Of a DNA stretch of 64,000 bases, positions 43,667 to 54,429 are shown one piece after another (position 1 is the first letter of the stretch; each line of letters begins with the position of its first letter). This DNA comes from Rana temporaria. Its lineage: Eukaryota > Chordata > Amphibia > Anura > Ranidae. The notes beneath the pieces are model-generated. The model was not told where the DNA came from, did no database searches, and saw only the letters and a list, made by a program, of their open reading frames with translations. The translations under genes were made by a program, and so were the position numbers. The stretch spans positions 81,552,907 to 81,616,906 of the forward strand of contig NC_053499.1 in NCBI RefSeq assembly GCF_905171775.1, given 5' to 3'.

Positions 43667-44878
43667 GGCATCTGCCACATCTTGAGGATGAAACAATTTT
43701 GTCTTGTGTAAGGGATGTAAAATGTATGGGATTCTGGTTTTAATTCTTCGCCCCTTAATTTTGTTTGCTAGCATTTTACCAGCCCTATTACCCTGTGCAT
43801 AGTAGGACATCTTTAGCCTTTTGGAGTGTTTCTCAAAATCCTCTAATAGGAGGAGCCTGAGGTCACTTCTCAGTTGCGCAAGCCTAGCCGACAATGTCTG
43901 TGAGGGATGTTTTTTATTTTCACATTCTCCCTTTGTAATTTCCTCCGTGAGGTCCCTAAGTTTTTTATGCCCCTGCCTCCTCGCCCTGGCCCCCAATTGA
44001 ATAAGTATCCCCCGAATATACACCTTATGGGCGGACCACAAGGTGAAATGATCCTGGGCAGGTGTGTCGTTTATCTCAAAAAATTCTTTTAGGTGTTTTT
44101 CTACAGTTTGTCGCACATCAGGTTGTTGTAGTAGAAACGTATTAGCCCTCCACACAGGGGGAGGATTGATAGGCGAAGCATCTTTAAGGGATATAGAAAT
44201 TGAAGCATGGTCCGACCATGTTATGTCGTTGATAGATGCGGAGACAGCCCTAGTCAGAGTGTTGTAGTCAGTCAAAAACAAGTCTATCCTCGTATAAGTG
44301 CGATGCGGAGCCGAAAAAAAGGTAAAGTCTCTTTCTCCAGCATGGAGACACCTCCATACATCGAACACCTCTGCCTTGTGGATAGATCCCTGAAGTGAAG
44401 TCCCCATCCTATGTGCTCTAGTCGTGGAGTCCATGGCTAGGTCTGGTACAGCATTGAAGTCCCCACCCATCACTAGAAGACCTCTCTTAATAGATTGAAG
44501 TTTCCTCATTAGTTTGGTGAAAAAGTGTGTTTGGTGGGCATTCGGAGCGTAGACGTTAACAATTGTGTATGTCACTGAGTTGATATCACACACCAGGACC
44601 AGGAATCTCCCCCCAGGGTCAGCCAACTCCATGTGTAACGTGAATGCTACCGTGTCCCGTATAGCTGTTAATACCCCTTTCGTTTTGGTGTTAGCGTTAG
44701 CAGCGAATATATGGGGGAAGTTTCTGTGGGAGCACTGGGGTGGGGATTCTCTACTGAAGTGTGTTTCCTGGACGCAAATGATGTCACTCTTGTGAAGCAT
44801 GGCTTCCTTCCACATGGACCGTCTCTTGACAGGGTGGTTTAGACCCCTAGCATTAATAGACAAAATTGTAATTGGCAT
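43631..44878 (-). pseudogene. L1-D ORF2, endonuclease and linker
   Basis: ATG 44878 starts MPITILSINARGLNHPVKRR. CVQETHFS, GGDFNAVPD, RIDLF and WSDHASI supply the endonuclease active-site residues. The linker (about 250 residues) ends at DVADAFSHYSLL and then runs into the deletion junction near 43650. The endonuclease frame itself is intact. Confidence 0.88.
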
Positions 44879-45342
44879 TTGCGTACCAGGGAAGGTGTGT
44901 ATGTTGTAGCAGGATCAATCCCTGAAGGGTCGTGGCCCCTCCTGTCGGGCCCTGTGTCAGTGACTGTTTTGGTTCGCGAACAAGACTACTCACTGCGTCC
45001 CCGAATTGGCAACTAACTCTGGAGACGTCCATCCGGACTGTAGATCCATGGTGCGAAGATTGAGCGTAGTAACCAGCAGATTTCCAGCTCGAGGGTTCAT
45101 TGTCATCTGTATGTATCCGAAAATAAAAGAAAAGAGAAGGAAACAAAAAGGTGATACAAAAACATAGTTGGGATATCAACGGACATCCAGCCATTTCCAT
45201 GGCAACAGAAGATACCACATAAAGGTCATGCCCGGGTGCAGCTGAATGCTGCTCAGGTTCAAGAGGGGGTAAGTTCATGCCCAAAACCCATCGCGGTGAC
45301 CACGAGATACCTTAAAGGTCCTATTCAAGGACTAAGTGTAGA

Positions 45343-46497
45343 TTACTTATGTGATCTGGCGTTACGTTGTGTAACCTGTTTCCAACCAGGGGTGACAGTC
45401 TCTCTTTGAGTGGTTGGTTTGTCGTTTTCGCTGGAGCTCGGCAAGATCTCCCAGTCTTTCAGTAGCTTGATTCCTTTGTCCACCGTGTCTACATTAAATG
45501 ATCTATCTTTGTATGTGATGACAAGCTTAGTGGGAAAGCCCCATTTGTAGGGGATACTGTGATTCCTCAGAGCCTTGGTGATGGTACCAAGATTCCGCCT
45601 TTTTTGCATGGTGTGTTGGGATAGATCAGGGTAGAATTGCAGGTTTTGAAATCTGGAGGGTATATTATCATTTCTGCGCATTGCCTGCATTAGCTGCTCT
45701 TTCACATGAAAAAAGGTCATACGTAAAATCACATCTCTGGGTATATCAGCAGGTAGGAAGGCAGGTTTTGGCAGCCTATGGATCCTATCTATTGTGATGT
45801 CTACTTCGGTTAGGTTAGGGAGGAGAGACGAGAATAAGTCGATTGCATACGATCGCAGATCCAGTGGTTGTATTGACTCAGGGACTCCCCTTATTTTCAT
45901 ATTGTTCCTCCTGGATCTGTCTTCAATGTCCGCTAACTTATTTTTGATCCATTCACTGCTCTCCTCCTGAACTTCACTAGCATCCACTAGGCTGTTGATG
46001 GTGGAGGCATACTCCCCCATCTTTGTTTCGATGTGTTCCACCCTGTCTTCCACCTCTCTCAACTCCCCACTCACTCTATGCATACAGTTCATCATGTCTG
46101 CTTGAAGTGAACTACGTAGTGTCACCAACATGTCCCTAAGTACAGTGTCCATCACAGGCTGATTACTAGTAGGGAAAGTGGCAATGGAGTCTGGTAACTC
46201 ACGTGTGTCATCCCCAGAATCTGTCATAGGACTCACTGCAGGGCCGCATCCAGCGCCATCCATCCTCATCCGAGCTTTTGCAGGGCTGGCGGAGGGAGAA
46301 GGAGTGGATTGTTGGTCTCCCTGAGGGGACATCTGTGGTCTGTATTCCAAGCGGGCTCCCCCACTACTTCTGGCCTGGTTATTGGATACGGGTGTTGAGG
46401 CCGCGCCGGCGCCATCTTGCCTGCCTCCGTCCCTCGGGACTGTAAACATGTCCATCAAGCGCTGGGGTTTCACGGAGCCCTTCCGTTTGTTAGTCAT
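45343..46497 (-). CDS. L1-D ORF1 protein, intact
   Basis: Open on the minus strand. I choose ATG 46497 (MTNKRKGSVKPQRLMDMFTV) because the longer frame from 46650 would begin in the target duplication outside the element. About 384 residues: a basic, serine-rich N-terminus, a coiled coil (about 46140-45960), the conserved ADIEDRSRRNNMKIRGVPES, then the C-terminal domain (IDRIHRLPKPAFL, YPDLSQHTMQKRR). It is an L1-type RNA chaperone. ORF1 is intact while ORF2 has lost its RT core. Confidence 0.85.
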   Translation of the reverse strand: MTNKRKGSVKPQRLMDMFTVPRDGGRQDGAGAASTPVSNNQARSSGGARLEYRPQMSPQGDQQSTPSPSASPAKARMRMDGAGCGPAVSPMTDSGDDTRELPDSIATFPTSNQPVMDTVLRDMLVTLRSSLQADMMNCMHRVSGELREVEDRVEHIETKMGEYASTINSLVDASEVQEESSEWIKNKLADIEDRSRRNNMKIRGVPESIQPLDLRSYAIDLFSSLLPNLTEVDITIDRIHRLPKPAFLPADIPRDVILRMTFFHVKEQLMQAMRRNDNIPSRFQNLQFYPDLSQHTMQKRRNLGTITKALRNHSIPYKWGFPTKLVITYKDRSFNVDTVDKGIKLLKDWEILPSSSENDKPTTQRETVTPGWKQVTQRNARSHK

Positions 46498-46658
46498 GGT
46501 CCCCGAGTGTGCCCAGATCAGGTCGCACAGCTGTAGAGCTGAAATTAGTCCTTTTGTGGGTTGTTTAGTGCAGTTTTTCGCTCGTGGATTGCGGAGCTCT
46601 CTCTCTATGCTGCCATCCGGCTCCGCTGCAGGCCACGCCCCCCACCTCACACTATCTT

Positions 46659-48763
46659 AAAGTGAAGCTTTGATGACTGTCAGGTTACCCATACTGTCCA
46701 AACTATACCTAAGTTTGTAACATCTATCCACATGTATAATCGCTCCCACTCGCTCTTAGAAGTCAGTGATTCCCACTGCCATAGATCTAGATGGAGCGAT
46801 CTAGACATTGAGTGTTACATGAGGAAATCATTATTATAATATTAGGTAGGACATAAATAATCCTGGTAATAATTGTTATTTGTTCAGCCACAAATATCTG
46901 TTTTCCCTCCCCCTCCCTTTTCCTCACCTTCTCCCCTGCCGTGCACTCCCTTCCTTCCCCCACTGTGTTCCTATTTCCAAAATTGAACACCGTTGCTCAA
47001 AATAAGCCATACCAAATGAAAAAAGAAAAACGAGCATGCAAATAAATTAATTCTTTTGGGAAATTCAAAGTAATCTATTTTGCTTAATCTCCATGACCAC
47101 CATAGCGTCGGGTATTCCATGAAGTAGGTCAACGTCAGCACGCACTGCTTTGGTGTCAGTATCAGCTGTGGATTGCGTATAAAAACATCCAGCAGCTGAC
47201 ATCCCATTACGTCCAGGAAGAAGCTACTCCATTGGCTACGGCGAAACGCGTCGACGTCATCACCAGACGCTGCCCATGTGACCTGTCCATGTGACCTAAT
47301 TCAAACCAGGAAGGAACACGGAGGAACGCGAGACGGAGACGGCGATTGAGGCATTACACCGGGCTATTCGGCCCACGCTCCGGATACGGGGTAACTTAAC
47401 TCCTGTCCCAACCGAGTCACTTGCACTCTCGGATATACCTTTTGGGACAACCAACCAGAGGTTTGCAAATACTGGACTTACTATCTCCCTGATCATTTCA
47501 TAAGAATGAATGAAGCTCAACAAAGGTCTGTAACCAACTTTCATTTTTGAACGTTATTACTTGGAGCCATTTGGATGACTATATCCTTTGAAATCCTATA
47601 AACATCCAACTTGCTATTGTCAGATACATTTGGGGACACAGTTGCTTCAATTTGAAAAGCAACACAACTCATATTACTCCCGGTAATTGAGTCATACTTA
47701 TGTATAATCTGATCTAACCATCCTATCCTGACACGCAGCAGTACTGCCTACCTAGGGTAAACATATTCAGAATTGGCGGTGTGTGACTTACATACACCCC
47801 CATTACTTATACTATTTACATCAATATATCTGTGCATTTCCAGATATTGAATGCTCTTTTCATTGGTTGCTTATTGTGCACTGCATCAATGTCATTCAAA
47901 TTACTGAATACTTACCCTGATTGCCAAGGTCATATAGTGCATATCCTTATTCCAGACCAAGTGAATTACCATTCATCCGAATGATCATCGATTCATTACC
48001 ATCCAATATAGAGTGAGAATTTTGAGACTAGGTGCACCCGTGCATCCTTCACGTGAGGAAGTAACTACGTCATCAACGGTGAACTTATTCATAGTCCATT
48101 ATCCAATCCTTCAGTCCAGTGATACCTGTTGCAACATCATTGCCTCAATCCCCATAAACCCCCCCCCCCGTTTCCCTCTCACACCTCCCCCCCTTCCTCC
48201 TTTCCTTAGGGTTCAGTCATTGATCAGTACACTATTAGGGCCACAATTGGCAGTCCTAAGTTAATCAATTATTGAACATCATATACCCCATTACCTATAA
48301 TAACTGTACATAGTGACTAAAACCAATGAATGACCCCGACAGAGTCCGGACAGCGTCGTGTGTTAATGTTTGTCTACTGTATGTCCTGTATGTTATGTGT
48401 GCTCATGGTTAGATGTACCCAATACCATGCTCTTTTATTGTGTTGTGATATTAAATGTGATCCTACCGATTAAATTATTATCAGAATAAACTCTTTGATA
48501 CTATCTTCTGAGTTTATTATTTTTAGGATCGGGATCATTTAAGTGCAGCCTACTGTAACCCCTTTTTTCTTCCTATGACCTTATCTAAGATCAATTCTCA
48601 TCTTCCCTTACCCCTGATCTTTGTTATCTGCTAATTTTGATATATGCTATGGTTACGGCCCCACTTCCATCATTGATGAGAGATCCCACATACACCCATT
48701 AACTATCCAATCAGACTTGCCTTTTCCCTTATCCCTCCCCCTTCTCTTCCCTTTAAATGCCTA
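46659..48763 (+). other. PLE 3' terminal-repeat-like region
   Basis: This is the continuation of the PLE 3' UTR beyond L1-D. It is non-coding and ends at the 12-bp target repeat. It contains the degenerate hammerhead-like motif at 47206-47260 and AATAAA near 48485. CT-rich sequence occurs at 48140-48210 and 48715-48750. Confidence 0.65.
47206..47260 (+). ncRNA. Degenerate hammerhead-ribozyme-like motif in PLE 3' region
   Basis: Stem I is clear (ATTACGTC at 47206-47213 pairs with GACGTCAT at 47253-47260, 7 of 8). GAAA (47243-47246) is followed by the self-complementary CGCG and then TC as the predicted cleavage site. The CUGANGA box is altered (reads AGGAAGA) and stem II is weak. It is on the same strand as the PLE genes, as expected. 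Probably inactive. Confidence 0.5.
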
Positions 48764-48775
48764 CCCCTTATCAGT

Positions 48776-49627
48776 GGCTGGCAGATGCAGCTTAATTAAG
48801 ATGATTTGGCAGCCACAACTGCTCTATATAATGCTTAATTGTCCTGTTTGGATTTGTAGGAAATGGTTTAATAAAATCGAAACGCTTTTCAGGGAACTAA
48901 TATGGAAAGGGGGACAACCCAGGATTCGACTTTGCACACTGCAGCTTCCGGTAATGGAAGGGGGTCTGGCAGTTCCCCACCCTGAGAGTTACTACTTATC
49001 GGCACAACTGCAACAAATAATGGTATGTAATATCCCGGGGGGCACCCCTAACGGGAGAATAATGCTGCACATGATTCTATTATTGAAGTATTAGAAGCAA
49101 ATTTCTTCAGATATTGGACCCCAACAATAATAATGATAACTAAAATATAGAAAATCTTCAAAAAACGGATGGGTTATACTGGGTTCACTGAGTACACCCC
49201 TCTATGGAATAACATTAACCTACAGGAAATTCTCCAGATAGGAAAGGTGGGGGAAAGGGAAATTTGCGGTATAAAAAGACTGAGACAACTGTATACAGTA
49301 AGGGCGACAGGTATAGGAAGTTCCATGATTTGAGGGCGGAATTTAATATTCTGCAACACTAATTTTTTACTTATCTCCGGGTAGGGCACGCCCTTGAAGC
49401 ACAATTTAGGACACAAACCCTAGTGTGGAATAAAATGCCCCTATTCCAAAACTTAGTTAAAGGTGGTCCAACCAAGGGTCTCATATCTGAAATATATGGA
49501 CAGTTAACCAAAAAGATCAATACAGGGTCATACCTCCTTAAAGTAAGAGAGAGATGGGAAGAAGATATAGGGGAAATACACAGGAACAGTGGAAGGGAAT
49601 CCTAGAGATGGGATCAAAGGTTTCAAT
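48776..49627 (+). pseudogene. L1-C ORF2 C-terminal part, copy 1
   Basis: The L1-C frame resumes after the PLE: AGRCSLIKMIWQPQLLYIML, MEGGLAVPHPESYYLSAQ, a stop at 49092, then further homologous pieces (LWNNINLQEIL, LISEIYGQLTKK, RWEEDIGEIHR) with frameshifts. It stops matching near 49627, where the AT-rich satellite starts inside the coding sequence. The L1-C 3' end is absent. Confidence 0.85.
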
Positions 49628-50590
49628 TTCGGAAATGAAAAAATTCGGAAGTACGAAAAAAAATTTATTCGAAATTTCTAAGATTCAAAATTTAAAAAAC
49701 GAAAATTCCACAATTTCGGAAACTCCACAATTTCGAAAATTCGAAAATTCAGATTTTTTTAATTTTCGAATTTAAATTTTTTTTATTTTTCGAATTTTCC
49801 AATTTTCCAAAAATCGAAATTTCGAAAATGAAAAATTCCAAAAATCGAAATTTCGAAAATGAAAAATTCAAAAAATCGAAATTTCGAAAATGAAAAATTC
49901 GAAAATTAAAAATGTGAAATTTAGAAAATGAACAATTCGAAAATTCTAAATTTCAAAAAATTCTATATTTCGAAAATGAGAAAATTCGGAATTTCGAAAA
50001 TGAGAAAATTCGGAATTTCGAAAATTAGAAATTTCGAAAATTCATAAATTCGAAATTTCGAAAATTAAAAATTCGTAAATTCGAAAAATAAAAAAATAGA
50101 AAATTCGAAAATTAAAAATTTCGAAATTCGAAAATTAAAAATTTCGAAATTCGAAAATTTCAAATTTCGAAATTCGAAAATTTCAAATTTCGAAATTCGA
50201 AAATTTCAAATTTCGAAATTCGAAAATTTCAAATTTCGAAATTCGAAAATTTCAAATTTCGAAATTCGAAAATTTCAAATTTCGAAATTCGAACATTTCA
50301 AATTTCGAAATTCGAAAATTTCAAATTTCGAAATTCGAAAATTTCAAATTTCGAAATTCGAAAATTTCAAATTTCGAAATTCGAAAATTTCAAATTTCGA
50401 AATTCGAAAATTTCAAATTTCGAAATTCGAAAATTTCAAATTTCGAAATTCGAAAATTTAAAAATTGGAAATTTCGAAATTCGAAATTCGAAAATTTAAA
50501 AATTCGAAATTCGAAAATTTAAAAATTCGAAATTCGAAAATTTAAAAATTCGAAATTTGAAAAATCGAAAATGAAAAATTCGAAAAAAAA
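49628..50590. repeat. AT-rich TTCGAA satellite, block 1
   Basis: Tandem and degenerate units of about 23 bp (AAATTTCGAAATTCGAAAATTTC-like; core TTCGAAATTCGAAAATTT). The most regular part is 50110-50450. It ends in a run of A before L1-C copy 2. Confidence 0.92.
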
Positions 50591-50596
50591 AAAAAA

Positions 50597-51418
50597 ATGA
50601 TTTGGCAGCCACAACTGCTCTATATAATGCTTAATTGTCCTGTTTGGATTTGTAGGAAATGGTTTAATAAAATCGAAACGCTTTTCAGGGAACTAATATG
50701 GAAAGGGGGACAACCCAGGATTCGACTTCGCACACTGCAGCTTCCGGTAATGGAAGGGGGTCTGGCAGTTCCCCACCCTGAGAGTTACTACTTATCGGCA
50801 CAACTGCAACAAATAATGGTATGTAATATCCCGGGGGGCACCCCTAACGGGAGAATAATGCTGCACATGATTCTATTATTGAAGTATTAGAAGCAAATTT
50901 CTTCAGATATTGGACCCCAACAATAATAATGATAACTAAAATATAGAAAATCTTCAAAAAACGGATGGGTTATACTGGGTTCACTGAGTACACCCCTCTA
51001 TGGAATAACATTAACCTACAGGAAATTCTCCAGATAGGAAAGGTGGGGGAAAGGGAAATTTGCGGTATAAAAAGACTGAGACAACTGTATAAGGGCGACA
51101 GGTATAGGAAGTTCCATGATTTGAGGGCGGAATTTAATATTCTGCAACACTAATTTTTTACTTATCTCCGGGTAGGGCACGCCCTTGAAGCACAATTTAG
51201 GACACAAACCCTAGTGTGGAATAAAATGCCCCTATTCCAAAACTTAGTTAAAGGTGGTCCAACCAAGGGTCTCATATCTGAAATATATGGACAGTTAACC
51301 AAAAAGATCAATACAGGGTCATACCTCCTTAAAGTAAGAGAGAGATGGGAAGAAGATATAGGGGAAATACACAGGAACAGTGGAAGGGAATCCTAGAGAT
51401 GGGATCAAAGGTTTCAAT
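50597..51418 (+). pseudogene. L1-C ORF2 C-terminal part, copy 2
   Basis: This is the duplicate of 48801-49627. The 5-bp difference at 51090 makes a slightly longer open piece (LRQLYKGDRYRKFHDLRAEF) than in copy 1, so copy 2 seems the less damaged one at that site. Confidence 0.88.
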
Positions 51419-52865
51419 TTCGGAAATGAAAAAATTCGGAAGTACGAAAAAAAATTTATTCGAAATTTCTAAGATTCAAAATTTAAAAAAACGAAAATTC
51501 CACAATTTCGGAAACTCCACAATTTCGAAAATTCGAAAATTCAGATTTTTTTAATTTTCGAATTTAAATTTTTTTTATTTTTCGAATTTTCCAATTTTCC
51601 AAAAATCGAAATTTCGAAAATGAAAAATTCCAAAAATCGAAATTTCGAAAATGAAAAATTCAAAAAATCGAAATTTCGAAAATGAAAAATTCGAAAATTA
51701 AAAATGTGAAATTTAGAAAATGAACAATTCGAAAATTCTAAATTTCAAAAAATTCTATATTTCGAAAATGAGAAAATTCGGAATTTCGAAAATGAGAAAA
51801 TTCGGAATTTCGAAAATTAGAAATTCGTAAATTCGAAAAATAAAAAAATAGAAAATTCGAAAATTAAAATTTTCGAAATTCGAAAATTAAAAATTTCGAA
51901 ATTCGAAAATTTCAAATTTCGAAATTCGAAAATTTCAAATTTCGAAATTCGAAAATTTCAAATTTCGAAATTCGAAAATTTCAAATTTCGAAATTCGAAA
52001 ATTTCAAATTTCGAAATTCGAAAATTTCAAATTTCGAAATTCGAAAATTTCAAATTTCAAAATTCGAACATTTCAAATTTCGAAATTCGAAAATTTCAAA
52101 TTTCGAAATTCGAAAATTTAAAAATTGGAAATTTCGAAATTCGAAATTCGAAAATTTAAAAATTCGAAATTCGAAAATTTAAAAATTCGAAATTCGAAAA
52201 TTTAAAAATTCGAAATTCGAAAATTTAAAAATTCGAAATTTGAAAAATCGAAAATGAAAAATTCGAAAATTAAAAAAAAAAGAAATTTCTAAAATTTAAA
52301 GATTCGAAAATAAAAAATAAAAAATTGGAAATTTCGAAAATTCGGAATTTAGAAAATAAAAAAAAAACGGAAATTCGAAATTGAAAATTCGGAAATGTAA
52401 AAATTTGTTAATACGAAATTGAAAAATAAAAAAATTCGAAAAATTTGAAATTGGAAAATTCGAAAAAAAACGAAAATTGAAAAATTCGAAATTCGAAAAT
52501 TAAAAAAAAAATGAAAAATTCGAAATTTCTAAAATTGAAAAAATCGAAAATAAAAAATGAAAAATTCGAAATTTCTAAAATTCGGGATTTTTAAAATGAA
52601 AAAAAAACCCGAAAAATTCGGAAATACGAAAATTCGGAAATAAAAAATTCCGAAATTCGGGAATTAAAAAATTCGGAAACTCAAAATTTCGGAAGTCCGA
52701 AAATTCGGAAATTGAAAAATTCAGAAATACGAAAATTCCGAAATTCGGAAATTCGATTTTTCAGAGATTGGAAATTTTCGGAAGTCCGGAAATTCGAAAA
52801 TAAAAAATTTGTTAAAACGAAAATTCGAAATTAACGAATTTCCGAATTTTCGTTAAAAAACAAAT
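51419..52865. repeat. AT-rich TTCGAA satellite, block 2
   Basis: Same unit as block 1 and collinear with it at the start. It then extends about 480 bp further with increasingly degenerate GAAATTCG/AAAATTCG words up to the Harbinger fragment. Confidence 0.92.
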
Positions 52866-52871
52866 TAGAAA

Positions 52872-53255
52872 CTAAATGAATTGCACATGTCTACTTGTAC
52901 GCTGGCCACTGGCAAGGAAAAGTGTTGCCAGTACCTTGACCAGTGGCTCCACTGCTTGTGAGCGATCCGTCTTGCTGGTGATGTCATCTTGCAGGGTTGT
53001 GGCTAATTCCAGGACAGCAGCAGGGCTGAATCTGAAGATGCGATACACCACCGATTCCCCCATGCCAAAGACGTTTAGGCGCGGTCGGTATATCCTCTCC
53101 CGTGCCCTCCTCCTACGCGCCTGTGAAGCCAGTAGTATAGCTATGACCATGGATGCCCCTGGCATGTTGGCATACAGATTGTTGTCCTGCAAGTGTGGAT
53201 TCTCAGCTCGTCCGTAATGGTGCTGCTGCAGCTGCTCTCCAGCTGACCTGTGCAT
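52872..53255 (-). pseudogene. Harbinger transposase (HARBI1-like), N-terminal fragment
   Basis: The minus-strand frame has ARRRRARERIYRPRLNVFGM, YRIFRFSPAAVLELATTLQD, DITSKTDRSQAVEPLVKVLATL and FLASG. This is the helix-turn-helix region at the start of HARBI1-type DDE transposases. The catalytic domain is missing because the element is truncated by the satellite. The first Met of this frame is plausible but unproven. Confidence 0.75.
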
Positions 53256-53550
53256 GTCTGCTGCTGACTTACCCCTGCGTTATGAGGGGTAACTTTAGGC
53301 CTGACGTACAACTTAGGCGCGGCGCGTGTAGCCCGCGTCGGGCGCACGTACGTTCGTGGATCGCCGTATCTCCCTCATTTGCATATTTGAATAGGAAATC
53401 AATGGGAGCGCCAGATGCGCCCAGCGTATATATGCGCCCACGCCGGCGTAGAAAAGTTACGTCGGTCGGAAGAAGCCGATATTCAGGCGTATCTAGTTCT
53501 GTGGATACGGCGCATAGTTACGCTGGATCTATGCTTTGTGGATCTGGCCA
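52872..53550 (-). mobile_element. PIF/Harbinger element, 5' part
   Basis: The right edge reads TTTGTGGATCTGGCC (53535-53549), the inverted form of GGCCAGATCCACAAAG, an end I associate with Harbinger-type repeats. Leftward on the minus strand follows a leader and then the transposase N-terminus. The other end is lost at the satellite border (about 52870). A 3-bp target duplication could not be checked for lack of the partner end. Confidence 0.7.
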
Positions 53551-53992
53551 TTATGTTTAATAAGAAAAGATAATATCAAGGTTTTATATTAATGTAATAT
53601 GTTTTTTATACGATGAAGAAAACCAATAAAGAATATAAAAATAAAAATAAAATGTGAAAAAATAAAAGTGAAATATTCCTTTAAATATCGTACCTGGGGG
53701 GTTTCTATAGTATGCCTGTAAAGTGGCGCGTGTTTCCCGTGTTTAGAACAGTCCCTGCACAAAATGACATTTCTAAAGGAAAAGGTAATTTAAAACTGCT
53801 TGCAGCTTTAATGTAATGTTGGGTCCCGGCAATATAGATGAAAATGATTGAGAAAAACAGCATGGGTACCCCCCTCCCCCAGCCCATTACCAAGCCCTTT
53901 GGGTCTTGTATGGATATTAAGGGGAACCTTGCACCCAAATAAAAAAAAAGGCGTGGGGCCACCAGGCCCTATATGCTCTTAACAGCAGTGTA
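53551..53992. repeat. Fragment related to the 27-28 kb foldback element
   Basis: AAATAAAAGTGAAATATTCC, TCGTACCTGGGGGGT, and AACAGTCCCTGCACAAAATG (53656-53775) match, with changes, the left arm of the foldback element (27235-27350). 53855-53985 resembles its hairpin-rich centre (TGTATGGATATTAAGGGGAA). 53551-53650 is AT-rich with nothing recognised. Confidence 0.65.
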
Positions 53993-54414
53993 CAGGCGGT
54001 CCCAAGAAAAACAGGAACTGTAGGTTTGTTCTTAAGTTGAATCTGTTTGTAATTTGGAACAAGTACATTTTGTAAGTGTAGCTCCAGCCAAAAAATCTAT
54101 TTTTAAGCTTTTTGGATATCCTAGGGAAGGGTTATCATCACCCCTGTAAAATTTGTTTTGTTGTCTGTGCCCCTGTTTAGAAGATTTCACCTCACTTTCT
54201 GGCCCGATGACAACTGGATTTTGAAAATTTAGGGTTTTTAGGGAAACAAGGATTGGTGATAAAGCGTCAGTGGAGACACCTTTTTCCCATATCAACTCTT
54301 ACAGGAGAGAATTTCCCTTCCATGGGGTAGATTTTCTCTTACATCCTGTTGTCTCCCTCCCTTTGTAAGTAGGAGTCGTTTGTAAGTTGGATGTTTGAAA
54401 GTAGGGGACCGCCT
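53993..54414. mobile_element. Short MITE with AGGCGGTCCC ends
   Basis: The left end CAGGCGGTCCC and right end GGGGACCGCCT are inverted repeats of about 10 bp. A further inner match (TTGTAAGT words near both ends) is weak. Flanking TA on both sides suggests Tc1/mariner-type mobilisation, but this is tentative. No ORF is seen. Confidence 0.5.
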
Positions 54415-54429
54415 TTATATATATATTAT

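Larger units (their letters stand above)
33057..46642 (-). mobile_element. L1-type LINE (L1-D), minus strand, with nested Tc1-type element
   Basis: The element is bounded by the 16-bp direct repeat CACCTCACACTATCTT (33041-33056 and 46643-46658). On the minus strand it starts GGGGGCGTGGCCTGCAGCGG, like L1-B, and ends AATAAAAACCTATTGAATTA. It carries ORF1, a spacer (44879-45342), ORF2 and a 3' UTR that is split by the Tc1-type transposon (33286-41587). The RT core is deleted internally, so it is a full-span but defective copy. It lies in the PLE 3' UTR. Confidence 0.9.
29582..48763 (+). mobile_element. Penelope-like element (PLE) insertion, with nested L1-D
   Basis: The insertion is flanked by the 12-bp direct repeat CCCCTTATCAGT (29570-29581 and 48764-48775). 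Joining the flanks restores the L1-C ORF2 frame. It contains a 5' junction block of L1 origin, PLE ORF1 and ORF2, a short 3' UTR interrupted by L1-D at 33057-46642, then about 2.1 kb of terminal-repeat-like sequence with a hammerhead-like motif and a polyadenylation signal (AATAAA near 48485). No 5' terminal repeat is present, so the copy is 5' truncated or rearranged. Confidence 0.85.
48801..52865 (+). repeat. Tandem duplication: L1-C fragment plus AT-rich satellite
   Basis: The segment starting ATGATTTGGCAGCC occurs at 48801 and again at 50597 (period 1796 bp). About 820 bp of L1-C sequence is almost identical between copies (differences seen: a T/C near 48931 against 50727, and a 5-bp CAGTA-type difference near 49298). 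Each copy is followed by the satellite. Few differences imply a recent duplication or an assembly artefact. Confidence 0.9.

Noticed and set aside
46498..46650. Longer N-terminus for L1-D ORF1
   Set aside because: The extra 51 codons start in the target duplication outside the element, so they are not element sequence.
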